This document shows, one piece after another, positions 26,001-34,958 of a stretch of 64,000 nucleotides of DNA. Both the position numbers and the translations under genes were made by a program. This stretch comes from Sedimentibacter sp. (GTDB lineage: Bacteria > Bacillota > Clostridia > Tissierellales > Sedimentibacteraceae), in contig JAHDLA010000016.1 of assembly GCA_018436705.1 (NCBI GenBank), positions 62,001 to 126,000 of the forward strand, written 5' to 3'. Positions within the stretch are counted from its first letter, which is position 1. Each line of letters opens with the position of its first letter. The notes under the pieces are model-generated. The model had not been told where the DNA came from. It saw only the letters and a list, made by a program, of their open reading frames with translations, and ran no database searches.

Positions 26001-27070
26001 TTGTTTCTTTTAACACTGTTGTATGATAGAAACTTTAAAAAGTCTATCCTTTCGGTAGTTGTCATCTACTTTTCTCTTATGATTATTGAGGCATTGTTTG
26101 CTTTTTTGATAAGCTACCTCAAACTGAATCTCTTAGAGCCGTTTCACTATGAATCGGAATTTGGCATCATTGTAATTTGGATTGCATCCCTTGTCTTAGT
26201 GCTATTGGTCCAAGGCTTCAAAAATGTGAAGTGCAAAATTCCTATGCCCAATGTGTATTGGGTAAGTTTGCTGGCCGTACCTTCAGGAACAGTAGTGATG
26301 CTTTTTGCCATTTTTAGTTCTTCAGGTGTTTCACACAGTCTGATATTGGTTTGTATGGGATGTGCTTTGGCAATCAATATTCTGACATTTTTTCTGTATG
26401 ATAAAATTTCTTCTTTGCTTGTCAATCAGATGGAGCAAAGATTAGCGCAAGAACAAAGCCGCTTTTATGGGCATCAGGTTCAGATAATGAAAACGTCTGT
26501 TGAGAGCATGCAGGTATTGCGGCATGATTTAAAAACAAACTCTCACCATTATATGGATTAGCACAAGCTGGACAATCCGAGGAACTATTAAAGCAACTTT
26601 CGGAGCTGACTTCTTTCTATGGTGTGAATCAAGAGTATGTAAACAGCGGAAACAATACCATAGACAGCATTATTAACTTCAAATTGAATTCATCTAAAAA
26701 CCTAAATATTTCAGTCTCCGCCGATATTCTGATCCCGGAGGAGTTATCGTTGCCGGCATTTGATACAGCTGTTATTCTCGGAAATCTTCTCGATAACGCA
26801 ATCGAAGCAGTTGCAAATACTGATGACTGATGGATCGATATAAAATTGAAATATACAAAAGGGCGCCTGATAATTGAAATTAATAACTCCTATGATGGAA
26901 AATTGAAAAAGGTAGGTGACCACTTTGTTTCCTGTAAAGCCGATAAGGAAAATCATGGGTTAGGTCTAAAGAGTGTTGAAGCAGCCTTGAAAAACTATGA
27001 TGGAGCAATGCAAATTTCGCATGATTCTGGCAAATTTACAGTAAAGGTATTGCTTTACCTTTGTAAATGA
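26001..27070 (+). pseudogene. AgrC-like GHKL sensor kinase, disrupted
   Basis: Three pieces of one kinase. Residues with about five membrane helices end in the H-box QVLRHDLKTN; then comes a frameshift near 26560, a segment with the N-box LGNLLDNAIEA, an in-frame TGA at 26828-26830 (CGA to TGA fits), and a last piece with HGLGLKS. This is the quorum-sensing AgrC/GHKL layout. The N-terminus also seems frameshifted (a short frame at 25982 reads MYTLFFFVSFNTVV). Not functional. It precedes an agrB-like gene. Confidence 0.8.
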
Positions 27071-27086
27071 CATTAGGGAGGGAACA

Positions 27087-27812
27087 ATGAAACATTTTGC
27101 AAATTTACTTACAAATAAACTTGTAATCTGGAATATTATAAAACCCGAGGATCGGGAGTTGTATGCTTATGGCTTTTGGCAAGGTGCTATTTTAATCTTC
27201 AACTTTATTACGGTAGCCATCATCGGGTGGATATGTCATATGCTCTGGCAGAGCTTGATCTTCATGCTGGCCTACGGAATTTTACGGCCAGTAGCCGGAG
27301 GGTACCATGCAAGAACTCAGCGAAATTGCTATATTTTCTCTATACTGTTGTTGTTGGTTGCCCTTGGGCTACTATACTGGTTTCCTTGGACTCCAGCACG
27401 TGGTATTTCTATTGCTACATTAGCTACCTGTACCGTTTTCTTGCTCGCTACTGTTGAGGATGAAAATAAAACCTTAGACAAAACAGAGCAGGTTGTTTAT
27501 AAAAGACGGAGCAGATGGGTTTCTTTCTCATTGCTATGTATTGCAATTATTTTGATAGTAGTTAGAGAAGCTGAAACTGCATACTGCAAACACAAGGTAA
27601 TTGAGGGCACGGTAGATGGCAAATCCATAGCAGTCGGTGAAGATGTGCTGAAAACCAAATCCAGCTTCCGCACCCTTCCGTTACTGCCATCGGTGGAAAA
27701 GCTACTTCTTGCAGAAAAGGGAAAGCAGGAAATGTACCGAAAGCTATTCAAGCGCTCTTACTGCCGAGATTACCTCGACTACATCTGCCTCGACCAAGCG
27801 GGGAAACCATGA
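27087..27812 (+). CDS. AgrB-like protein fused to an integrase fragment
   Basis: A 241-residue open frame. Residues 1-165 are AgrB-like, the membrane protease that matures autoinducing peptides: YGILRPVAGGYHARTQRNCY carries the conserved His, followed by further helices. From about residue 168 (KVIEGTVDGKS, SSFRTLPLLPSVEKLLL, YLDYICLDQAGKP) the sequence is the middle of a tyrosine recombinase. The AgrB C-terminus and any agrD have been lost at the junction near 27590. Probably a deletion scar; activity is doubtful. Confidence 0.75.
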   Translation: MKHFANLLTNKLVIWNIIKPEDRELYAYGFWQGAILIFNFITVAIIGWICHMLWQSLIFMLAYGILRPVAGGYHARTQRNCYIFSILLLLVALGLLYWFPWTPARGISIATLATCTVFLLATVEDENKTLDKTEQVVYKRRSRWVSFSLLCIAIILIVVREAETAYCKHKVIEGTVDGKSIAVGEDVLKTKSSFRTLPLLPSVEKLLLAEKGKQEMYRKLFKRSYCRDYLDYICLDQAGKP

Positions 27813-27895
27813 GCCCTAATTATGTGACATAACACTTTAGCTGGGTGCTTGAAAAAGCCGACCTCAAAAAAATCCGCTTTCACGATTTGAGACAC
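27590..27895 (+). pseudogene. Tyrosine recombinase, front/middle fragment
   Basis: In frame from the AgrB fusion, then through an in-frame TAA (27829-27831; GAA to TAA fits) to HFSWVLEKADLKKIRFHDLRH. It breaks right at the HDLRH active-site motif, after AGACA (27890-27894). The continuing part of the same motif (RHSCASLLL) is found at 34544, on the far side of the five-gene operon. Confidence 0.8.
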
Positions 27896-27931
27896 CCGTA
27901 TGTCAAGTACACACCGAAAATAATTTTCCGC

Positions 27932-27983
27932 AAAAACAGAAATCCAAGGGTACCATATCTGATACCCTTGGATTTCTGTTTTT
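27932..27983. terminator. Strong bidirectional terminator of the five-gene operon
   Basis: A perfect 21-bp stem (27932-27952 with 27963-27983) around a 10-nt loop, with A- and T-rich ends that give TTTTT on either strand. It closes the minus-strand operon starting at 34407. Confidence 0.85.
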
Positions 27984-27999
27984 GTGCGTTTAAATGCAC

Positions 28000-28779
28000 T
28001 TATAATGTATTTTCTCCATGAGAAGAAATCAATTCATCGCATCCCACTCTCTGTGCAGTAAGATAATTAAGTTTACGTATTTCTCCATCTATTAGAAGTA
28101 CTGATTGTTCTGCTTGCAATACCATCATTTCATACATGGTAGCAATTGCATCTTGATAGATATTTTCTTTTTTACATATCTTTGAATCCATCTTCGTAGA
28201 AAAATCCCGCTGCTTTTGCTGCATAGATTCAAGAAATCCAATTGCCTTTTGTCGCTTGTATTCTAAGTCTTTAAGCCAACTATCCATAAATCTCCTTACG
28301 TGCCTCAGCTTTATCAACTGTGCTCTATTAAGTCTGAGATATTGTATGGTATAGTTTGCCGGTTTAGACCTATTATATGCATAAAGTTTGTCATCTTCTC
28401 CGAGAATAATAATTTCTGAAGGTTCTTCTTGCATTGGATCAACAAAGCGGTCTATGTTATCTTCACAAACATGGTGTTTACATTCTTCGCAGTTCCGATT
28501 ACATCCATCTGCTTCTGAAATCCACAAATCTCCTTTGTATGAATTGCACCGTGGACAAGAGTATCGTAAATTTTCGCATTTTGCAGCCAATTGAGAAAAA
28601 TATTTTTGCGGTTTAAAATGCTCAATATTGAATGTCGCGCCAGGCGATTCACTTTCAGAAATTGTACAATAAGCACATGTATAATTTGTGGATTCTCGCA
28701 AGTATTCTCGATAGCTACTATATGACTTATACTCTGGAGGAGAAATATAACTCAATTTTGTCATTACGGCATCAATCAT
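28000..28779 (-). CDS. HNH endonuclease
   Basis: A 259-residue putative DNase. Two zinc-type pairs (CAYC at 35-38 and CPRC at 75-78) bracket the HNH core: NIEHF with His54, then NLRYSCPRCNSYKGD with Asn79. This resembles the HNH proteins of PtuB-like and McrA-like defence nucleases. A second cysteine cluster (CNRNCEECKHHVC) follows and the rest is helical. Last gene of the five-gene operon, overlapping the receiver gene by 8 nt. It is the likely effector. Confidence 0.85.
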   Translation of the reverse strand: MIDAVMTKLSYISPPEYKSYSSYREYLRESTNYTCAYCTISESESPGATFNIEHFKPQKYFSQLAAKCENLRYSCPRCNSYKGDLWISEADGCNRNCEECKHHVCEDNIDRFVDPMQEEPSEIIILGEDDKLYAYNRSKPANYTIQYLRLNRAQLIKLRHVRRFMDSWLKDLEYKRQKAIGFLESMQQKQRDFSTKMDSKICKKENIYQDAIATMYEMMVLQAEQSVLLIDGEIRKLNYLTAQRVGCDELISSHGENTL

Positions 28780-29449
28780 TTTTCAGTTCCTCCAAATAAT
28801 GATTGAGTTTGGCATTAAGCTCCAGTAGCTTTCTTTCATTCTCTTCTTCACGTAAGGTGAACTCATTTGTAGTTTTCTCATACATCAGCGCTTTTTTCAA
28901 TTCAACTTCTTGTTGTGCATCAAGCACTTTTTCAAATTGGTCGAGTAATGTTTGTATTGCTGAAAATTCCGGTTTGAATTCTGAATCTCCCTCTTTCAGC
29001 ATTTCTTGATATTGTAAGACCAATGCCTGATGTTGTTTATTAAGCCACAATTCTGTATTGTAATTATCTACACATTTTACTATTCGCTGAATGACCTCCT
29101 TTGGAGAGTCGGTAATTTCATTTTTCAAAATAAAGCCGTTGAAATAATCTGGATTTCCCGGATATGAAGCAGTTGTTAGTGTAAGACGCGGAATTTTTAA
29201 GTACAATGCAATCCATGCAGAAACAAGAATGCCGGTAAACGAACATGTGAGCTGATAATCAATTAAAGCCACATTAAAATCGGTTTCATAATGTGAGACA
29301 TCGTATTTTTCAATAGAATCCATCCCAATAATACTATCGTCCACTTCAATAGTACCTAAAACACTGGCTTCATCTGCTCTTTTTAGATTATTAATCAATC
29401 GGGTCACAATTCTTTTGTCATCATCTATTACTAAAATATTTATAGGCAT
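28772..29449 (-). CDS. Response-regulator receiver protein with coiled-coil tail
   Basis: A 225-residue protein. Residues 1-125 are a receiver domain: acidic pocket DDD (9-11), phospho-acceptor Asp64 in ALIDYQL, the switch Thr in LTLTTAS and Lys109 in FILKNE. Instead of a DNA-binding output it has a Glu/Lys-rich coiled coil (150-225), so output is probably by protein contact. Its start overlaps the kinase stop (TAATG), which points to a cognate pair. Confidence 0.85.
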   Translation of the reverse strand: MPINILVIDDDKRIVTRLINNLKRADEASVLGTIEVDDSIIGMDSIEKYDVSHYETDFNVALIDYQLTCSFTGILVSAWIALYLKIPRLTLTTASYPGNPDYFNGFILKNEITDSPKEVIQRIVKCVDNYNTELWLNKQHQALVLQYQEMLKEGDSEFKPEFSAIQTLLDQFEKVLDAQQEVELKKALMYEKTTNEFTLREEENERKLLELNAKLNHYLEELKND

Positions 29450-31662
29450 TATGCGTCCTCCTCCGGGGCCTCATGCCTCGGTATACTCAATTTAAAATGA
29501 GTATTTGGAAAATCATCTGTAAGTTTGATAGTTCCTTGATACAACAAAAGGGTATCTTGTACAATTGTTAAACCTAATCCCGTTCCGTCTGAATAAGTAG
29601 AAAATAGAGGTTCAAATATCATAGAACGGTTTTCTTGGGATATCGCCTGCCCATTGTTAATCGAATGAACAGTAATGACACCATCCTTAAAGCTTAAAAT
29701 GAAATTTAAATACTTATTACCAGTAGCTTTTTTTAGTGCTTTATAAGCATTGGTAATTAGATTTGTAAAAATAGTATCAATATCTCCCTCATAGCCCCAG
29801 AGATACATATCTTTTTCTTCTCCAACAAGTTCTACCGATGGTATAACATTTATGGCTTTAAATGCATTTTTATGTTGTTCTATAAGATTCAATAATATCG
29901 AGTTAATATTTACATACCGCGATCGATCCTGTTTTTCTTTGCGAAGATAGTTTCTATAGAAATCCGCCTTTTCATCTATTAGTATCAAATCTTCGCGTAA
30001 ATCTATGAGCAGCTGTTCAAGTCCATTTGCGGATTCCAGTAATGAAGCATGTTCAGCGAAAATATCATTAATTATTGCTTTAGACTCTACCGTTTGATTT
30101 AGTGCTTCATGGCCAAACATTGCTGCACTTATTCCAAGTGTCGCTATATTACGATATATCTGCATTTCTCTGCTTCTAAAATCCGTCTGTTTTTTATAGT
30201 AGTTATAAGCATATTTTAATTTCTCTAATGATGCTTCAGCTGTTGAAACAATTTTTGACACATGAGCTTCAACTTCAACCATATGTGCCGTTCTTTGTTC
30301 AGGTGTTTGTGCATCTTTTGTTTCAGTTACCGCTTGTTTTAATGTTCCGATTTGGCTTGTAAAAATCGCAACAGCTTTTTGAGCATTTGCCAGAGCCTTT
30401 TGCCCTTCCTCTTTAACTTTCCTTTCTTTTTTCTTCCTTGCGTTTAATTGCAATTCTGTATATTTATTAAATGCTTCATTTACAAAGTCTTTAAGTGACA
30501 GGAATTCCGGTGTTTCATACATATTTTCTCTACTTAAAACATCTTGTAACCCTGGGTTTTGATCGCGGGTTATATAAACAACGCCAATAGTATTGTAAGT
30601 AGCAATTCTAAATTCAGGAGAACCAGTACGCTTTGCATTCAACTCAAGCCAGTCATTATCTGCATCTCCAAACGGTAAAATACGAAACCCATCACGATAT
30701 ATTTTTACTCCGCTAAAAGTTTCTAAATACTCGTTCATATCCTTATTTTCAATACTTAAGCTCCTGTATAAGCGTTTATCCTTTAAAAACACAAATGCCT
30801 CATATGTTACAGGCCCGCAGGATGTATTAATATTTTGAGGGGAATAGGTATATTCCTGATATATATCAGCTTTACTAGCGCTTATGTTAGATTTAATAAA
30901 CACTCGTATTTTTGCACTCCCATCTTCTTTGATTTCTCCATACAAATGTGCTTGCGCATATGTAATAAAGTGTGAATCTATAAACTTTCTTGATTTTAAC
31001 ACATCTGGTGCAATCAAATTAATTCTAACATTTCCACCTGAGAATTTATACTTTTTGTAGGATATCTTATTGATATCTAAGGGACGTAATAGTTCAAGCT
31101 CCTTTTGTAGATTGAGAAGTTCATCTTTCCCCCATAAATCTCTAAGATCCTCAAGAAATAATGTTGTTCCATGCTGATTTATATCACACGGGATTTTAAT
31201 CACTTCATGTTTTAAATTTGAAAATTCCCCATCATATGTTTCATATTTGTCCCAGTCTATTGAAAACGAAATAGCAAAATCATCCCCACGTTTAGTGCTA
31301 ACAATTTTTAACCTTTTTGCAAGGCGTTCTACTGAAAATCTTCCAATCCCCTTCTCGCCCAATTTACGCCGCCCCTTTGGCGAAAAGGGGTTATGCACCT
31401 TATTGTCAGTTCCAACCATCATCCATTTAGTTGTAACATCCACAAAGGACATCCCGTCACCATCATCAGCAATTTTTAAAAGAGCCACATCTGATAACAG
31501 ATTTTGAAATTCAACTGTAATATTATCAGCGTCAGCGTCATAAGAGTTTTTTACTAATTCGGAGACTGCTACAATGGGATTAGATATGAGGTTTCTTCCA
31601 ATTAGTTGGCTAAATCTGGATGTAAATTTAAAACTCACTTCTCCGATTACATTATTTTCCAC
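29449..31662 (-). CDS. Dual-GHKL ATPase / histidine kinase
   Basis: A 737-residue soluble protein with two ATP-binding folds. The N-terminal GHKL domain is MORC/MutL/Hsp90-like: Asn39 in SELVKNSYDADAD, ADDGDGM (66-71) and GEKGIGRFS (102-110). A beta-rich middle and a long coiled coil (about 400-490) follow. The C-terminus is kinase-like, with His518 in MFGHEALNQ, the N-box NLITNAYKAL and GTGLGL at 693. It could act as sensor and phosphodonor for the receiver next to it. Its start overlaps the methyltransferase gene by 11 nt. Confidence 0.88.
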   Translation of the reverse strand: MENNVIGEVSFKFTSRFSQLIGRNLISNPIVAVSELVKNSYDADADNITVEFQNLLSDVALLKIADDGDGMSFVDVTTKWMMVGTDNKVHNPFSPKGRRKLGEKGIGRFSVERLAKRLKIVSTKRGDDFAISFSIDWDKYETYDGEFSNLKHEVIKIPCDINQHGTTLFLEDLRDLWGKDELLNLQKELELLRPLDINKISYKKYKFSGGNVRINLIAPDVLKSRKFIDSHFITYAQAHLYGEIKEDGSAKIRVFIKSNISASKADIYQEYTYSPQNINTSCGPVTYEAFVFLKDKRLYRSLSIENKDMNEYLETFSGVKIYRDGFRILPFGDADNDWLELNAKRTGSPEFRIATYNTIGVVYITRDQNPGLQDVLSRENMYETPEFLSLKDFVNEAFNKYTELQLNARKKKERKVKEEGQKALANAQKAVAIFTSQIGTLKQAVTETKDAQTPEQRTAHMVEVEAHVSKIVSTAEASLEKLKYAYNYYKKQTDFRSREMQIYRNIATLGISAAMFGHEALNQTVESKAIINDIFAEHASLLESANGLEQLLIDLREDLILIDEKADFYRNYLRKEKQDRSRYVNINSILLNLIEQHKNAFKAINVIPSVELVGEEKDMYLWGYEGDIDTIFTNLITNAYKALKKATGNKYLNFILSFKDGVITVHSINNGQAISQENRSMIFEPLFSTYSDGTGLGLTIVQDTLLLYQGTIKLTDDFPNTHFKLSIPRHEAPEEDA

Positions 31663-33229
31663 GATTATCTTCCTCCCTTTGGTAAAGCTTCATTCGACGC
31701 ATTAAATAACGATTACGTATAGTTTGTAACAATTCTATATCTTCTGATTTCAATTGGTTCAGTACAACAGAATCTACATAGTCAATAATCTTCCAAAAAA
31801 CCGCACCATTTCGAAACAATCTATCCAATTTTTGAAGATCTTCATCCTGGATAACTCTATAAGGAATCGCAAGATCTTTAAATTCATTTGGTACTAGTTC
31901 TCCAACACCTCCACCGTAAAAGCGTCCATTATACTCGCATAAGGCTAGCGTTAAAGAATTATAGAAACAAAATGCAAAAGAGGCCGGATGCATTTCCGAA
32001 TTAAAACGAATGTTATAAACAATATCGGTCGTATGAACACCTGCAAAGTTGACAATTATTTTTGGAATCCAGTGAAACCGCTTAAAAAAACATACTTCTC
32101 CGTTTTTGATTATAGGAACATCATACCATCGCGTCCGTTTTTTACATTTATACCGATCATTGATTTCCTTGTCTTTTCCTTGTTCTAAATATTCACAAAG
32201 CGCCTGAGAAAAGGAACTTTCCTGTAATCCATTTAAATTCAAAAGATACGTGCGCGTATTTGTATTTTCCAAAGATAAAAAGTCTTCTGCTTTGAAAAAT
32301 AGCAAAGGAGGAATTGTGGAACCTTTAGTCAATATGGGAATGCATTGGGTTTCATTAACATCCAATGTGTTAATGGCTTTTTTAGTGAGTATAAAAAAAG
32401 AGTTTGCTCCTGTTACTATCCCTGGTGATATATCACCAAAAGTCCTAACCTTTGGAAACATATTGGAGATAAATTTTAATTGCTCTGTTTCAGTATCATT
32501 TAAAATACAATTTGACCATTTCTTCAATGGCTTATTACGCATAATAACACTCTGAAAAGTCTGAGTTGTATCGATTTCGCTTATAAGTGTTGTATATTGA
32601 ATGTAAGGTTTTTCTTTTTTCTCATTACTTAGATAAACTAAGCAAACATCCTGTTCTATTTCAGTAAAAATCCTATCTTCAAAAGTTGTTATTTCAATCG
32701 TATTAAATCTTGTTTCTAAAAATCCTCTCAATCTCTCTGCATATTGTACTTGTAAAAACTCAAATGGGAGAATAAAGAAAATTGCACCATGCGGAGAAAG
32801 TAGTTTTAAGGAAGCAAGTATAAAGGAAACCCAGATATTTTGAAATAACCCATTATCTAAATTAAAATATTCAACAACTTTAGAGGACAACTCCCATTGC
32901 TCCTCTGGCAATGCCTTTTTGCTAATATATGGAGGGTTTCCAATTATTAAATCATAGCTCTCACTGTGTTCCATGGCAAACTTTAAAAAGTCACAGCAAT
33001 AAATATCACAACAGTCTGAATAAGTCTCCTTTAAATCTTCTACTTTGTTTTTTTCTAATTCAACTAATGAAATATGGCTACCAAATCTCCGCAATGGATT
33101 TACAAATCTTCCATCTCCAGCCGATGGCTCAAGTATGGTCTGTGGTTTAATGCGCTTTTGTGCATAACCGACCATATATTCAATTAATTTTTGTGGTGTA
33201 TAAAATGAACCTGTTAATTTATTATCCAT
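31652..33229 (-). CDS. Adenine-specific DNA methyltransferase, Eco57I/TaqI-like
   Basis: A 525-residue N6-adenine methyltransferase. It opens with GSFYTPQKLIEYMV; SAM motif I is ILEPSAGDGRF (32-42) and catalytic motif IV is NPPY (98-101). The C-terminal target-recognition part ends in YNGRFYGGGVGELVPNEFKDLAIPY, as in Eco57I-type enzymes. No fused nuclease. It would mark self DNA in the operon. Gap of 2 nt to the Fic-like gene. Confidence 0.9.
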   Translation of the reverse strand: MDNKLTGSFYTPQKLIEYMVGYAQKRIKPQTILEPSAGDGRFVNPLRRFGSHISLVELEKNKVEDLKETYSDCCDIYCCDFLKFAMEHSESYDLIIGNPPYISKKALPEEQWELSSKVVEYFNLDNGLFQNIWVSFILASLKLLSPHGAIFFILPFEFLQVQYAERLRGFLETRFNTIEITTFEDRIFTEIEQDVCLVYLSNEKKEKPYIQYTTLISEIDTTQTFQSVIMRNKPLKKWSNCILNDTETEQLKFISNMFPKVRTFGDISPGIVTGANSFFILTKKAINTLDVNETQCIPILTKGSTIPPLLFFKAEDFLSLENTNTRTYLLNLNGLQESSFSQALCEYLEQGKDKEINDRYKCKKRTRWYDVPIIKNGEVCFFKRFHWIPKIIVNFAGVHTTDIVYNIRFNSEMHPASFAFCFYNSLTLALCEYNGRFYGGGVGELVPNEFKDLAIPYRVIQDEDLQKLDRLFRNGAVFWKIIDYVDSVVLNQLKSEDIELLQTIRNRYLMRRMKLYQREEDNRGK

Positions 33230-33231
33230 AT

Positions 33232-34407
33232 TTATCGTTTTAATCCCTCACTATTTTCAAGCAAAACATTACCTAATTCTGAGGAATAGTCATGATATTC
33301 AGATAAAATATGTATGAGCCTATCGTATCCGAAAAGACGATTTCTATTTTGAGCGTTGTATTGTTTCACTAAATCTATTTTTAGTAAATATTTTATAGCT
33401 TTAGATACCGTATTAAATGAGATCCCAAGGCGTTTGGCTGCAATATTGACGCTTGTAATAGGGTTACATTTCAGATAATTATATACTACCCATACACTGT
33501 TGCTAGATGGACCTAAAACCTCAAAGCATTTTTCATCTATTTCAATAATTTCCTCATACTTCGCAAATAGCTGTGCAGGAACATGTACCGTAGCGTAAAC
33601 TGCATGAACAAAAAATTTGATCCATCGTACATATCCACCACTATACTGTGTTGACTTAAGTAAATCAAAGTACTCATTTTTGTTATGATATAAAAATTCA
33701 GATAGGCATAAGGAAAGAGAAGCTTCATTTATCGTTCTGCGTAACAGCATAGATGAAATAATTCGTCCTACAATACCATTATATTGTTCAAATGGATAAA
33801 TCATCTCAAACTGATAATGGGCAAGTGCCGCCTTAACCAATATGTCCATCTCTTTATGGTTATATAAAAAGGCTGATATATCTGCCAAAGCAGGCAAAAC
33901 ATTCTCGGGAGCTGAAGGGTTATATACTTTTTGATTAGTCGATATATTTGTAAGGAAAGTCTGGTTCTTTCTTAGGGTAATTGCATTTTCTGCTTCTGCA
34001 CCATATAACGCAATGCCACAAATTTCACTTAGGTTCTGAGCAGCTATCGATTTATCTTGAGCGTATTTATAGGCTGATACAAGATTTTTCACTGGAATAG
34101 TATTGCTTTGGTTAGTTCCTTTACCAATAAGTACATCATAATAGGACGGATTATCATAGTCTATCCATCTGGAATATGTACATTCTTTCAGCAACATCAA
34201 TTCGCTAAACGCACTCCCGTTAGGTGCATATTTAATTAGTCCCTCTAATACTCCTATCTTATGGTGGGCAGAACTTAACAATATGGCTAATTCATCATCC
34301 ATTTCATATAAGTTCCCACTCATCAGAGGGCGCGGAGTGAAAGTGTAGTATGTATATTTGAGTTTGTCATTGCTATGTTTAATATATTCACCCGTATAAG
34401 GAAGCAT
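33232..34407 (-). CDS. Fic-family protein with degenerate active site
   Basis: A 391-residue protein. The start is ATG 34407 (AGGGG 8 nt upstream); the frame is open 7 codons further without a ribosome site. The Fic fold is clear, but the catalytic motif HPFx(D/E)GNGRxxR reads YPFEQYNGIVGR (204-215): His is Tyr, and G and R of GNGR are lost. The inhibitory motif near 79-84 (SRWIDY) also lacks the Glu. AMPylation is therefore unlikely. A C-terminal winged helix (SVNIAAKRLGISFNTVSKAI) suggests a DNA-binding regulator. First gene of the operon. Confidence 0.85.
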   Translation of the reverse strand: MLPYTGEYIKHSNDKLKYTYYTFTPRPLMSGNLYEMDDELAILLSSAHHKIGVLEGLIKYAPNGSAFSELMLLKECTYSRWIDYDNPSYYDVLIGKGTNQSNTIPVKNLVSAYKYAQDKSIAAQNLSEICGIALYGAEAENAITLRKNQTFLTNISTNQKVYNPSAPENVLPALADISAFLYNHKEMDILVKAALAHYQFEMIYPFEQYNGIVGRIISSMLLRRTINEASLSLCLSEFLYHNKNEYFDLLKSTQYSGGYVRWIKFFVHAVYATVHVPAQLFAKYEEIIEIDEKCFEVLGPSSNSVWVVYNYLKCNPITSVNIAAKRLGISFNTVSKAIKYLLKIDLVKQYNAQNRNRLFGYDRLIHILSEYHDYSSELGNVLLENSEGLKR

Positions 34408-34441
34408 TTCACAGACCCCTGTAACCATTTTTATTTATTTC

Positions 34442-34512
34442 AGTATACCAAATTTTCGGAGATAAAGAAAGCACTATTCCTGAAATTATTTCAAAATATC
34501 AAGGAATAGTGC
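34442..34512 (-). promoter_or_regulatory. Promoter region of the five-gene operon with inverted repeat
   Basis: A -10-like TATACT (34442-34447) lies 35 nt before the Fic start. An 11-bp perfect inverted repeat (34471-34481 with 34502-34512, GCACTATTCCT) lies upstream of it. No good -35 was seen, which suits an activator or autoregulator site. Confidence 0.5.
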
Positions 34513-34543
34513 AATATGTACCTCTATTCGAATTCCACTAACT

Positions 34544-34750
34544 AGACATTCATGCGCCAGCTTACTGCTTGCAAATGGGATATCAATGAAGCAAATCCAG
34601 ATATGGTTGGGGCACAGCACTTTCTCGACCACAGCGGACATTTACTCGCATCTGGACTTCCACGCACAGATCGAATCCGGCTTGGTTATGGACGGGATGT
34701 TTGAACGAAACCAAGTGGCTGAACCTACTGGGCTTGCAGCGATCAATTGA
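34544..34750 (+). pseudogene. Tyrosine recombinase, C-terminal fragment
   Basis: Reads RHSCASLLLANGISMKQIQI, then WLGHSTFSTTADIYSHLDF with the catalytic His and Tyr, ending at TGA 34748-34750. It begins within the RH of HDLRH, after AGACA (34544-34548), exactly where the fragment at 27590-27895 ends. The two join to give a normal integrase C-terminal half. Confidence 0.85.
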
Positions 34751-34876
34751 TTTTCTACGGACTGCTTTATCAGAATACGGCAAAGCCTTATATAACAAGG
34801 GGTTAGGCGAATCCGTTTTCTACAAAAGCAGAAAAAACGCCCTCAAAAGAGAGCGTAGAAAAGGCCAAAAAAGGAA

Positions 34877-34910
34877 GAGCCTGTTGCGGATATTGACCGC
34901 AAACAGGCTC
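34877..34910. repeat. Hairpin behind the integrase fragment
   Basis: GAGCCTGTTGCGG pairs with CCGCAAACAGGCTC (one bulged A). No T-run. The flanking 34751-34958 has no gene that I recognise. Confidence 0.4.
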
Positions 34911-34958
34911 ATATGTCATTAGGTCAAAATAGATACACCCTATTCATGCAAAGAGCTT

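Noticed and set aside
31988..32188. Plus-strand frames opposite the five-gene operon
   Set aside because: They are antisense shadows of the methyltransferase and kinase genes without ribosome sites.
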